Assembly (NCBI GenBank): GCA_036768485.1
Contig: JAVLUZ010000154.1
Span: 43,356,284 to 43,420,283, forward strand
Origin: Mermis nigrescens
Lineage: Eukaryota; Nematoda; Enoplea; Mermithida; Mermithidae
DNA length: 64,000 nt
Direction of reading: 5' to 3'
Positions 52,950 through 64,000 of this stretch are shown here, one piece after another. The notes below the pieces were generated by a model. That model worked only from the letters and a program-made list of their open reading frames with translations. It was not told the origin of the DNA and made no database searches. The translations under genes and the position numbers were made by a program. Position 1 is the stretch's first letter; the number at the start of each line of letters is the position of its first letter.

Positions 52950-53624
52950 GATCCGCCACATTCTGGAGGGGTCCAGACCCCCTGACACCACGCCCACGTG
53001 TGGTGCATACGCCCGAAACCCCCCACGCCCACGTATGGAGAGAGTGAAGTAGACAAGTATGTATACATCCTACCTTACATATGCTCTTTATATAATTAGA
53101 ATGCGCAAAACACGTAGCGACATACCTTTGAATGACAATCTCTAGTTCTCTAACCAAGATCCGGGCAAGTTTGCCCGTTTGCTTACTTATAGACGAAGAA
53201 AAGTTCTTTCTAATGATATACGTGAAATATTTAATATCGAGTCCGATCCTTCCGATATTCTGCGTCAAAGTCACACATCAAAAATTTGTAGTTTTTGGCA
53301 TACTGTAGCCTATATTCGCAACGCACGTACAAAATTTTACGTTTATTGCATAGGTTATTTATTTATACATTGAACAAAAAAATTTCGAGAAAATGTAGAG
53401 TATTGCAGAAGATATTTTAAAAAATGTTCGAGCAGTCAATTGTCGGATTTTGGGCATACTGTAGGTATAAACGGCTCAATATCTCACGAAGCGCGCGATA
53501 TTATAAAAATTCTCTTTACATTCTTTCATTATCAACTGAGTGCTACCTTCGGTGAAAATTTGAGCGAAATCGGTGACCATCGATCGGCCCGAGTCGGTCG
53601 ACCCTTATCTGAAGTCGCTGATAT
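52950..53624 (+). repeat. Right arm of the large inverted repeat
   Basis: Pairs with 49632-50308 across a spacer of 2.6 kb. Frames LTYRRRKVLSNDIREIFNIE and GHTVGINGSISHEARDI mirror the left arm with a few substitutions. No protein family recognised. Confidence 0.85.
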
Positions 53625-54031
53625 ATTATATATGCATCAGTGCAAGCTACTGCACTAATCCATGTGAAAACTCTCTTGTGTCAGACAGGACTATCGCCTG
53701 AAAATTAATTTTTTTGATCTCAGCAGAATTCGAAAACTTTGAAAACAGCTGGACAACCCTGGAAAATTTTAGTTAACAAATACTCAGGCTACTTGATTTT
53801 TAAGCCGAAGATTAAACTTGTGAACGACCGAAATCGAATAACATCTTCAATCAAGACAAAAATTTAGTACTTACCACTTTAACACAAAATTTTTCATTCA
53901 AAATTTAATTCCAATCAGCACAGAAATTTTACTGCTTCGATTTGAAGACTACTAAACAAGCACTATATTTTATTGCATAAGCAACAATTTAAGGCATTTA
54001 CAATCATAGACTGTAGTGAAGCAGGAGTAGT

Positions 54032-54254
54032 CAGTGTTGCCACTTGCCAGGTTGGCGGTTCGGCTTTCGTTCGGTTTGGCAGTTTCTTAATTTTTTGGAA
54101 GTTTTTCACTCCTATGCTTGGCCACAGGGTGGCAGTTTTTTGAGGGGCCCGTCACAGTTTTTTTGAGCCGCTTTCATATAGGTACTTTGTACACGGGATG
54201 GCACTTTTTCTCAAGAATTGTGGCAGTTTTTAAAATTTTGACTTGACAACACTG
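54032..54254. mobile_element. Short TIR element, first of a tandem pair
   Basis: From CAGTGTTGCCACTTGCC to TTGACAACACTG, 223 bp. Preceded by GGAGTAGT, followed by GGAAGTGGT. Ends resemble family A (CAGTGTTGCC). Confidence 0.72.
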
Positions 54255-54263
54255 GGAAGTGGT

Positions 54264-54484
54264 CAGCGTTGCCAGGTTGGTTGGTAGTTTTCCTTCCATT
54301 TTGGCAGTACCTATATATTTTGGAAGTCTTTTACTCCTATGTTTAACCACAGGATGGCAGTTTTTTAGGGGCGCGTGGCAGTGTTTTTGGGCCGCTTCCA
54401 TGTAGGTAGGTACTTGGTAGGTATAGGGATGGCAGTTTTTCTCAAGAATTGTAGCAGTTTTTAAAATTTGACCTAGCAACACTG
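54264..54484. mobile_element. Short TIR element, second of a tandem pair
   Basis: From CAGCGTTGCCAGG to CTAGCAACACTG, 221 bp, homologous to its neighbour throughout. Followed by TGAGTGGT. The three flanks look like diverged copies of one 8-bp target. Confidence 0.72.
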
Positions 54485-54592
54485 TGAGTGGTAAGAAAAA
54501 GATCAAGATTTCATTGTCAAAACCTACGAAGAATAATGAATCAAAGCATAACGAACGTTTGGGAAAATCTGTGCGGACGACTCAAATATGGC

Positions 54593-56373
54593 AGTAATTA
54601 TTTGCAGTCAACTGCAAATAATGTAGCACACAATGTAATATTATTTGCAGTCAAAAACCAGCGTTCGGACATAATTCAGAATAGTTGAAAATTCCAAAAT
54701 TTCTAAAAAGCGTGTTTTTACGGTGTTTTAAGCAGAAATCTTTGTCGCAAAAGGTTAAAAAAGGGACGAAAAACCATCTAAATAGAAAAAACTTGATAAA
54801 TTTTTTTACTATTTCATGATTTATCAGCCCTTTTTTCATCTCACAACAACGTTTAAAAAACATTCCACTAAATTGTCCGGTATGTGAGCGTTTTCGCGAC
54901 CGGATGATGTACAAACTGCTTTAGCTGCGCGGCAAGTGGATTCGATGGAGTTGGTATGCGTGCCGCTTTCTGAGTCCTTGAACGTGATGCTATGGTTTAC
55001 CTAAACAATGAATGTAAAAACTTGATTTTTACGAGGGGTTCTCCAAAAATTTGCGCTGTTTGAGGATTCACATTGATGCCAGTGCATGAGCTAGTCCTGG
55101 GTATTTTTCACTTTACCGGAATTTTTATTTTTCCGTTAAAATAACTTTTCTGGCATTTTAAAGGTCGGTGATTCCAAAAAACCAATCATTTTGCGCGGAA
55201 ACTATTATTTTTTTCTGTTTGAAATTTTAAAAAACTTTAAAAAAATTTTCATTTTTTCATGTTTTTTTCGGTTTTACTCGATAAGATATAGGAAAATCTA
55301 AGTTTTTGCTTCTAATATACTTAGGCTTAGGCTTAGTATTTCTGAAAAGGTGTTTTAAGCTGCTTAGGTCGAGGTCGCTCCGCTCCCGCTCAGGTCAATG
55401 TATAGATGCTTAGGTCGATGTATAGATGTTTAGGTCGATGTATAGATGCTCAGGTCGATGTATAGATGCTTATATCGACGTAAGAATGGTTATTAAATAC
55501 ATAAGATTTCCATATTTTGTAATGAAGATTTTCATGATACAGTGTTTTCCGCGCGAAATGATTGATTTTTTTGGAATCGGCGACCTTTAAAATGGCAGAA
55601 AAAGTTGTTTTCAGGAAAAAACAAAAAATTCCGGTAAAGTGCAAAAATTCCCTAGTCCTAAGTAGAGATGGGGCAAAATTGTTCCGCTCGCTTCGCTCGC
55701 TCCGCAGTTTTTGCCCCATTCAACTCGGGCTTAGCTCATGCACAGGCACCAAAGTGAATGCACACAACTAAGTCTAAGCCTAAGCGTCTAATAATAACAA
55801 ACTATATATCACCTTACGCTGAATTAAAAGACTTAGCAACATTTAGTATTTCCATTCCATTGGTAAACATGCAATAGCCCATGAATCGATTGATTGCCTA
55901 CTGCTTGTGCTGTATTACATCGTTTTGCATATTTAATCATCTTTTTCTTAGCTACAACTCATCGCCGCTGAAATATTTCTTTGATAATCGTACTCGTCAA
56001 CTTTGCTTTATTTAAAAACGTTTACATTTTTAATATTTTCAACTATTCTGTAATTTAGCCCAGCGACCTAGACTGCAAATAAGGTCGGACATGATTTAAT
56101 ATTATTTGCAGTCAAAAAACCAGCGGCCTAGACTGCAAATAATTTAGTACACTGTGTTATATTATTTGCAGATTTGCTGTCTAGGCCGCTGGTTTTTGAC
56201 TGCAAATAATATTACACTGTGTTCGATCTTATTTACAGTCTAGACTGCTGGTTTTTGACTGCAAATAATATTACACTGTGTCCAATCGTATTTGAGGTTT
56301 AGGACACTAGTTTTTGACTGCAAATAATATTAGATTGTGTGCTATATTATCCGCACTGCAAGTAATTGCTGCC
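54593..56373. mobile_element. TIR element with TTTGCAGT repeat arrays at the ends
   Basis: Inverted ends GGCAGTAATTATTTGCAGTC and TTACTTGCAGTGCGG (read inward from the right) share AATATTATTTGCAGTCAAAA further in. 56060-56340 holds several copies of GACTGCAAATAATATTA in both orientations. No target duplication or transposase recognised. Confidence 0.6.
55388..55478. repeat. Short tandem repeat, unit about 20 bp
   Basis: About five copies of GGTCGATGTATAGATGCTTA. Confidence 0.9.
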
Positions 56374-57025
56374 CTTATTATGTATGTGAGTATAAAGATA
56401 CGATATGGATAACATGTTGTACCAGTGCTTCTCAAGTTAAACATTTTGTCATCTCCGCTCCACAGTACCAGATCAGTTGTTACTCGCAGGCAGGGGCGGA
56501 GCCTTAAACTAGGCTGAGTTGCCAAACTATAAAATGCGTCACAATTGTGAAATAATGTCTTTTTTTGACTTTTCGTTCCGTCCTGCGACTAAATTTAAAT
56601 CTAGGCTTACTGACGTGTTTACACAAGGGCAGACGTAACAAATTCACATCGTGACTCGGTTGTCTCCTTTCCTTTTGCATTACGTTACGTTGCTCGTTTT
56701 ATCGATAATGCATGTTCCTTTTTTGTATTCCTTGTAATTGTCATACTTTTGCAATAAAATATAGATCAGTTCAATAATAGGCAAGTAGGTAATCAAAACA
56801 TTTTTTCAAATTTGCAATCTACTAGAATCACACATTCCCATAGGGAGTGAGAGGGGTAGTACCATGACTTAAATCACTGTCAGACGATTTTTGGTGAAAA
56901 TATCTTGAATTTTTTTTAAACTTAATTTTTAGTACGGCAAAAGTGCACCGAACTATTAGAATTTCACGAAGTGATACAGTATTGTTTTTGAATGTAAGCA
57001 AGAGTAAATAGACTAAATATCACTA

Positions 57026-57485
57026 TAAAAGATGCACGTAACAGCTCAAAATTTTGGGAGAGGGGCCCACGGCATATATACGTGTAACTGTTGGAAATTT
57101 CGGATAGGGTTCCCTGGCCATTTTTAGAAGGAGTGGGGTTAGCGACTCCAATTTTAGGTCAAAAATGGCAAGAAAAGCCCAGAAAAAGCGCAAGTTTTCG
57201 CAAAAGATGGGGGAGGATGGTCAAAAATTATCTGACTTGGAGGAGTTCGGGGCTTAAAAGCATGGGTTGGGGATGGCCCAAACCCCTGTTACATGTATAT
57301 TACCCGGCCATTTATAGGGGGTAAGCGGCTCCGATTTTTGGCCAAAAGTGGCAAAAACACCTAAAAATTAAAAGGCGCGAGTTTTCGCCGAAAATGGGAA
57401 GGGTGAGTCAAAATTTTCTGACTTTAAGGGCTGTTGGGAGGACGTCCAACCCTGGTGTTTGAACCCCGAAGCCCCCTGTTACACG
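57026..57485. mobile_element. Family D repeats in tandem
   Basis: Successive units each contain GGCCATTTTTAG or GGCCATTTATAG, a CCAATTTTTGGCC-type block, a GCAAGTTTTCGC or GCGAGTTTTCGC block, and end in CCCCTGTTACA (57291, 57482). A third partial unit continues to about 57630. Confidence 0.6.
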
Positions 57486-58079
57486 TATGGTTTTCGGCCA
57501 TTTTTAGGGGGAGGGGTAAATGATTACCAATTTTTTTGCCGAAAATCACAAAAACACCTAAAAATGGCCAAAAATGCAGGTTTCCGCCAAAAATCGATTT
57601 CGGCTTGTGCATTTATTTTTGGAGCCATTTTTATACGATGTTAAAATACTTTCTGGGGCAAAGTGATATTAATTTTTACGTTTTTTCAGTATTTTTCAAG
57701 GAAATTCCAAAAAATTTCCAGCGCTTCGCGCAAAATATCGCTAATATACTGTATTTAGATTCAAGCAGGAGGATTAAACAATCTAAAATCAATCTTTGTG
57801 TAATCTAGGCATCTTTATGCCGATTCAAATATCTTTTGTATCTATTTCTACTGTTCTTAATAATTTTATGCAAAAATAAGTACTATTTGATAACTTGCAC
57901 TTTTTGCCGTTCAAAGATAAAATTGACTAATTTATCTTGATGTTGCATTGGATTAATAAGCGCAGTGGGGCTTATTACAAGATGTTTTAGCCTTCTCAGT
58001 CGAGTTTTAGGTGTAAATTCCATCAAAAGCTCATAAAAATTTCTCAACTACGTTCAGGCCGCATTATCACATTTAGGAC

Positions 58080-58463
58080 CACGATTTTTTAATGTACTCG
58101 GCAAAGATTTTTCCCGATGTCCAAAGACTTTTTGGACCGTCCTTGTATATACATGTACAAAGATTTTCGGGAAGACAAAAACTGTAAAAAGGTACACAAT
58201 TCTCAAAAATTTTCGGCACTCCGCGCCGAAATCAGTAATTGTCTGTCCTATATATCTTTAAAATGGTAGAATTTGCATTCAGAATGGAAAGATGTCAAAT
58301 ATTCAGAAACCCAGAAATTAGCTAAAATACACTACCAAAGGTCGAAAAACGCTGTTTTACTAAGCTAAAATCGCTGATGTGTATACCATATTATAGTACA
58401 CAAAGTACAAAGACTTTTGAGTACCATCTTTTGTACAAAGGTACCTTGTGCAAAAAAACAGTG
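58080..58463. mobile_element. hAT-like MITE, family C
   Basis: Ends CACGATTTTTTAATGTACTC and GTGCAAAAAAACAGTG, with an exact duplication TTTAGGAC at 58072-58079 and 58464-58471. 384 bp. Confidence 0.85.
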
Positions 58464-58746
58464 TTTAGGACTGCATGCCGGTTGCAGGTCACACACTGGT
58501 AGTATGTAAAAATGTGTACGTTTAAAAATATATTTATATAATATATCTATGAAAATTAGTTCGCTGATACATAGAACTTTCCGGAGATCTTTGTACATGC
58601 ACAAAGAAGCTCGTGCAAAAAATAGTGTCGGGTAATAATAATACACCACTTAATCACCCCTCCCTCAACTCTGGACCTTGGGAAACTATGAATAGAATGG
58701 TTTGAGAGTGCAAGAGGTATGTACCCTATATTTTGGGGCTGGGGTG

Positions 58747-58984
58747 CATAGGTTGGCCGCACCAAAATTCTGTGAGGTAGGGGTGCCAGTTTTTTCAAAT
58801 GTAAAAAAACGGTCTCAAAAATTGTGGTATTGCGAAAAAACATCATTTTGCAACGTTTCTCATCGAGCACTATTGATTTGCGTCAAAAAATCGCGAAAAA
58901 CTGAAAAACAAATTCAAAAATTGATTTCCGGGGTGGGGGTATTTTGCTTTTTTTTGGGGGATGCATCTCCCACGCCCACGTGTG
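58747..58984 (+). mobile_element. hAT-like MITE, family B
   Basis: Ends CATAGGTTGGCCGC and CACGCCCACGTGTG, with an exact duplication CTGGGGTG at 58739-58746 and 58985-58992. 238 bp. Confidence 0.87.
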
Positions 58985-59874
58985 CTGGGGTGGCGTGCTC
59001 GTGCTCCCCAGCAGTGTTTGCAAGGGCAAGCATAAAAATTGTCATTATCGTTACCCGCTTGTCTACTGTTGCATTACGTTGCTCGTTTTATCGACACCTA
59101 TATCATACATGCGCACGGTCAAAAGTTCTGGGAGGGAGTAAACCGGATTTCCTCGGTTTGGGGGGGTAAATGAGTAATTTTGCACCTATCTAATGTTGAA
59201 TTTCGACAAATTCTGATACTTAATTCGTGTTCTTCATGAATATGGTTAAATTTGCATGAAAACAGTAACGATAAGGGAGATTAAATTACCTGTAACATCA
59301 AAATATACAAAATGATGGAAGGCAATTGTCTGGAAGAATTATATTATTGGACCGGATACTGTTCGAAAAGTTAGTGTATGTATATACCTGAAATATACGG
59401 CTAGACGCTTTTTCATTGTTCGAGCAAGAGGTTTGGTCCCAAAACGGCCTGAGTGTGGATATGCCTTCCCCAGTGTGCATGTGTGAGCTATATGTTCATT
59501 ATCTTTCTTTGCATTCCTTGTAATTGTCATACCTACATACTTGCAATCAGGCCCGTATCCAGGATTCAGCCAAAGGGGCGCGCGCGGACCCAACATCGGG
59601 TTAGTTCGCAAAAACCGCATTTTTCGACCTTTTTTGACATGCTTTATTAAGATCATAAACTTCAAACTTATCGGAAAAATTTTTCTTCTTACTAAAACTG
59701 CTTTAAAAAGTGTTGTTTCTGGTCACGCTTGAGCCAAAATTATGGAAAATACTGGCATACCTGGCGCAAAGCGCTGAAACCGCACCCCAGAATCGTTAAC
59801 CACAAAAATTGAACTTGTGCTATCTTAGACAATTTTGCCCCATCCGACCCCCAGAATTTGGCTGTTGCCCATAT

Positions 59875-60273
59875 ATAGTGGTCGCCATGAAAGATGACGC
59901 GCCATCACCCTCAAAATTATAATGGATGGTGCGTCGCGAAGCCGCGTTACGTCCATCATGCGCCATCATCTTTTTCTATTAAGCGCCATTAACCTCCATT
60001 ATCCCGTCAATCTGGCGATGCGGATCGACGCAATTTAGCTATTAATAGTACCAACAAGAAGGAAGCGCGCCAGCACTCACGTGCGCGCTTCCTTGTTGGC
60101 ACTATTAATAGCTACATTGCGCCGTCCGCATCGCCAGATTAACGGGATGATGGAGGTTAATGGCGCTGAATAGAAAAAAGAGATGATGGCGCATGATGGA
60201 TAACGCGGCACTACGCTACCGCCATCATTATAATTTTGAGGGTGATGGCGTCATCTTTCCATGGCGACCACTG
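59875..60273. mobile_element. Palindromic foldback MITE, family F
   Basis: Near-perfect palindrome: TAGTGGTCGCCATG mirrors CATGGCGACCACTG. The centre AAGGAAGCGCGCCAGCAC, CACGTGCGCGCTTCC folds back on itself. Right flank TA. Second copy of the element at 25949-26376. Confidence 0.82.
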
Positions 60274-61993
60274 TATTAATGTAGTTACTGATTATCCAGC
60301 CACATGGGAATTCAGGAACGTAAAATTTAAGAGTTGCTTTTTGGGCTCAAAAATGGTGTGCGCGCGTCAAAAACATCATATATCGGTTTTTCTGACAATG
60401 CTCTAGCTTTCTAGAGTATGGAAACAAAATTTTAAAAAATCAAAAAATTTGAATAAATTGAATAAAATATCGTCCAAAAGTGAGTGTATGTCGCAAAGCG
60501 CCGAAAATTTGACACTTTTGAGCAATAAATTGCTAAGAATGCTTAGAACAGCACCTTTTCTACAAATTTCTAGGCAACTTCCGAAAATCACGCGAATTTG
60601 GAGAGGTATGTGAAAATTTCCGGGGTTGAAAACTTTCTGATTAGTGAACCCCATATTACATATGTATGCTAATTATGAAATACAGAGCGAAGCGTCGAAA
60701 ATTTCTGTGATTTTTCGAAAAAAGCCTACAAGCTACTCGCTCGCTCGTTGGTGTGGTAGCCTTAGTAACCCTTTGAGTCGTAGATTGTGTAAATATAATA
60801 GAATAAATAAATTGAAAAATATTTAAAAAATAACATTAATTTGAAAAAAATTAGTCTTGTCCTGGGCACTGGCGCCGGTGCCTATGCACCGGGCCGGTGC
60901 TTAATGTGCGTGAATAATAAATCGAAGCACGTTAATCACCAATATAACGAAAAAAGACACTGAGTTCTGTTAATAAAATCTTTCGATTAGTCTACTGGAG
61001 CATTTTGATGAAACTTGATGACAAAATAGTCTTCAACTATTATTAAAATGAATCATTTACTTAATGAAACATCTAATTCAAGACATCAGACATCTTTTTA
61101 GGAGATACTAGTGAACATGTACGATTAAAAATAAATGGATCGACATACACAGAGTTAGAAGTTCTTTTATTTCTTTCATTTGTAGGCAGGTCGCAGAAAA
61201 TATGAGTATTTCAAAGCAGTTTTCAGTTTTCTTGAAGTCCATCTTCACATTCACGAAATATGAGGCCGCAAAGAGCCGACATTCTGAATTTGAAAGTACT
61301 TGTTTTATACAAAGCACTTTTCTGCAGATTTGTGGATTTTTCTGCAAAAACTTGTACGTAAGAATCGTTAACAGACCTCTGATACTCTTATACATTTTTA
61401 GGATATCCCAAGTTTGTGTTAATGGCTTTTAAAAATGTAGAATAATAAATAAAAATATATTGAACTCCAAAAAGCTGTTTTGACTGTTATCTTGTTTGTT
61501 TCTTACTAGCTGGTATGTATGTGCTTCAGGTACAAGTACAACTAATTATAAATTAGAGTCAAATTTTGACTAGAGAAGTCAACTGCTGCACAAGCCGCTC
61601 ATGATTGCGCTACATTTAAAATCGTACAAAAACATTGATATGCGATTTTACTTTTATTTTGCTTTAAATTTCAATTTTCTTGCAATTTTCTACTTGTTTT
61701 AAGTCAAATGAATTAAATAATACTCAAAAATCAAAAGCAACGAAGAAATAATCACGAAGTGATTATACGAAGCTGTCTTACATTTGTATCTAGTGAAGAC
61801 GAAGTACAAATTCATCATTTCTTGAAGAAGCACTAATACATTGTATAATATGCTAATCTGGCACCGGAAATGGTACAGGGGTACCGGCAACGGCACCGCT
61901 AAAAAAGTGGTCCGGCATATCACTATAAGAAATATAAAAATTCTCTTTGTGACGTGTTTATTTCTGCAATCCGTATTATTTTTGTACCATATA
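60274..61993. other. Intergenic DNA, no gene recognised
   Basis: 60480-60690 holds weak GCGCCGAAAATTT-type repeat traces. The open frames at 61108-61432 overlap on both strands and show no family. Possible promoter region for transportin-1, but no motif could be assigned. Confidence 0.45.
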
Positions 61994-63069
61994 GTGCTGG
62001 CCTCTAAAAAAACCATTTTCATGTTTTTGGCTTATAACTTTAGAACAAATATAATTGAAGAAGTCAACAAACACCTATGTTTGACAGCTGCCTTAGGCCT
62101 ATAACTTGCTGCATGGAAGAATTTTTAAGCGCCATATTTCATAGCAAGCTTGCATGAAATACGAAATTTTGAATAAAAACCACTTTTTCCTAAAAAACCA
62201 TGGGAAATAAAAAAGCACCCCAAAATGTTATGCGAAGTGCATGGTTTGCAGCGTAAAACAGTTATTTGACCTTAAATAATTACATTTTTGGAAAGAAATT
62301 CATTTTTTACAATATTTCCGTTCATTTTATCACATTTATATAAAAATCAATAATTTTTTCTGAATTTCATTAAAAGTTCTATAAATTTCACAAATAAAGT
62401 CTTCAAGTGATAAAAATGACTCAAGGTAAGACTCTTCTACATTCTCTGCAAGAAATCAGTGCAAAATTATGCAACTTGATGAAAAGTAATTTCGTCTCCA
62501 TGGCAACGTATACTTAGCATTGGTCTTTTTTAGGTTACAGTGGTTTTTTAGGTAACAATCGAACTTTTTTGGCAGTTTTTGGGGTGATTTTATTTTTTGC
62601 AAAAAATAAATATCAGGCATCATGAAAGGTGCTACGAGGCACATTCCTGCTAAGTTTTGTAAAAATTGGCGCTGGTTTTTTTAGGTTACAACTGTTTTTT
62701 TTAGGTTTGACTTTGAAGGTATACTGTAGCTATGTGGACGACATGGGAGAACTAAATTTTTTTCTGATATCAGTCTGCAAGGGAGCCTAACGTGAAAACA
62801 TAAAAGATTCCAGCAAATATGAATACGGGTAGAAATACTGACCCTCAAAAGTGCTTTAAAAAAATCATAAAAATGGCAATTTTTAGGAACTTTTCGACAA
62901 ATTTATACCTCAAGTTTCTGAATGATCCGGAAAGCGACCAGGGGTCAGTTGTAATCCTCACGGCATAGCTTGTTCGCTAGTATAATATCATCAGTCATCT
63001 CCTTTTGGTTATGGAAAAAAGGGGTGGTTTTTTAGGTTACAAATCGACTGTTTTTTTAGAGGCCAGCAC
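61994..63069. mobile_element. TA-target element abutting transportin-1
   Basis: Ends GTGCTGGCCTCTAAAAAAAC and GTTTTTTTAGAGGCCAGCAC between TA dinucleotides; 1076 bp. Contains several TTTTTTAGGTTAC words. No transposase frame. Its right end is 35 bp from the transportin-1 ATG. Confidence 0.75.
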
Positions 63070-63104
63070 TATACATAGGTGCTTAACGTTCAATTAATGC
63101 CGTT

Positions 63105-63248
63105 ATGACGAAAGAGTTTTCAAATATGCAAAGCAGTCCGTCTTCGTCGTCTTGCTGGCAACCTCAAGAACAGGAACTTAATCAAGTCTTGCAATTACTT
63201 AAAGAGTCCCAGTCTCCTGATACGGCCATCCAACGTCAAGTTCAACAA
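63105..63248 (+). CDS. Tnpo1: Transportin-1 (karyopherin beta-2), first coding exon
   Basis: 48 codons from ATG to donor CAA|GTGAGC, phase 0. A short Ser-rich start ([16 protein letters not shown]) leads into [19 protein letters not shown] then [12 protein letters not shown]. The [10 protein letters not shown] and IQR-x-VQQ segments match the N-terminal first HEAT repeat of transportin-1. The human exon boundary also falls just before KLEQLNQ. Transportin carries PY-NLS/M9 cargoes such as hnRNP A1 into the nucleus. No second exon is seen before 64000. A transposon ends 35 bp upstream of the ATG. Confidence 0.9.
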
Positions 63249-64000
63249 GTGAGCAGTTAAAACTAAAAAAACGAGTTTTACTCGCCAAGTCTACAAAAAC
63301 ACGTGGTGAAAATAAAAATGAATTTATAAACGAAAATAATTAAAAGCTGAAAGATCTAATAATATTGTTTCCTGTTTCTATTTGTTTATCCATAAATATG
63401 CATAAAATCCTCTTTGTAAACTCAAACAGACATGCCAGAAAGTCTTTTTAAGCACAAATTTTTTATAGGTAACTACGTGCAGTAGATATGTGTACATATG
63501 GGCGGCCCCCATCTTAGTCTAAAAATAATTTTGAAAAGGCACGATAATGCATGGAAAATGATAAAAATTCGCATCTTTTTATCAAAAAATCTCAAAGTTT
63601 TCGGCGCTTCGCGCCGTAGAATCACTATTTTCGTAAGCGTGGTCAAAAAAGCGTTTTTTCATAGCTTATTTAGAGCAAATGATATTTTTTAGAAAAGTTT
63701 GAATTTTATGAGCTTAAGGGATACAGCATGTTCGGAAACGTCAGATATACACTGTATTTGGAGCCCCGGCTAATATATCCCGAAATATAGGGTCACCAAT
63801 TCCAAACCGCTCCCCCTTAAAAAATTCTGTGTATGCATGCATGTACATTATACATATATACGCACACCAGAAATGTAACAGGGGGTTGTGGGGATCCTTC
63901 ACCCAAAGTTGATTGTCCTCCATCCCACAAGCTAGAAAATTTTTGACCCCACCCCCCCCCGCAGATCCAATTTTTTTGGAAAAAATTGAATTTTTAGACC
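63249..64000. other. Start of transportin-1 intron 1, with repeats
   Basis: 63500-63780 resembles the interior of family E, with a perfect CGGCGCTTCGCGCCG at 63602-63616. From about 63875 a family D repeat begins and runs off the window. No second exon seen. Confidence 0.55.

Noticed and set aside
61108..61432. Overlapping frames of 76-95 codons on both strands
   Set aside because: No domain recognised and no splice or codon evidence favouring either strand.

Overview
Eukaryotic, almost certainly arthropod (probably insect) DNA: AT-rich, intron-bearing, and packed with short non-autonomous DNA transposons. Two conserved host genes are recognisable. They are arranged head to head and separated by about 13.7 kb of repeats.

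Gene 1 (minus strand, 49386 down to 8588) is a CDK11/PITSLRE cyclin-dependent kinase. I assembled 16 coding exons whose splice phases fit end to end. They give about 986 codons: a charged, Ser/Arg/Lys-rich N-terminal half, then a complete kinase domain with the diagnostic PITSLRE helix, HRD, DFG and APE motifs, and the MFPTWPAKSE tail. Less than 3 kb of coding sequence is spread over nearly 41 kb because every large intron holds transposons. Two anomalies stand out. Exon 2 needs a one-base skip at a CTT-TGA site to stay open, and one intron has a GC donor. The last C-terminal exon was not found.

Gene 2 (plus strand, from 63105) is the first coding exon of transportin-1 (karyopherin beta-2). 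Its remaining exons lie beyond the window.

Most of the rest is mobile DNA. Many elements could be delimited to the base by exact or near-exact target duplications. hAT-like elements with 8-bp duplications are at 2220-4384, 5279-5487, 6129-6382, 7236-7688, 8969-9229, 14742-15085, 19283-19510, 23119-23333, 29140-32029, 34565-35011, 36183-36544, 38474-42438, 45049-46211, 48281-48678, 51418-52079, 58080-58463 and 58747-58984. Tc1/mariner-like elements at TA sites are at 4881-5937, 9810-10385, 12330-12490, 12930-13927, 27734-28484, 29515-31943 and 61994-63069. There are also palindromic foldback elements, two LINE reverse-transcriptase relics, and a Penelope-like element with a GIY-YIG domain arranged as a large inverted repeat. 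Several elements are nested.

The most unusual signal is a 15-bp GC-rich hairpin, CGGCGCGAAGCGCCG, in otherwise AT-rich DNA. It recurs in at least five transposon families with different ends, and in two of them it sits in long internal tandem arrays (39.8-41.9 kb and 45.2-45.9 kb). Its core GCGAAGC is the known exceptionally stable DNA mini-hairpin.
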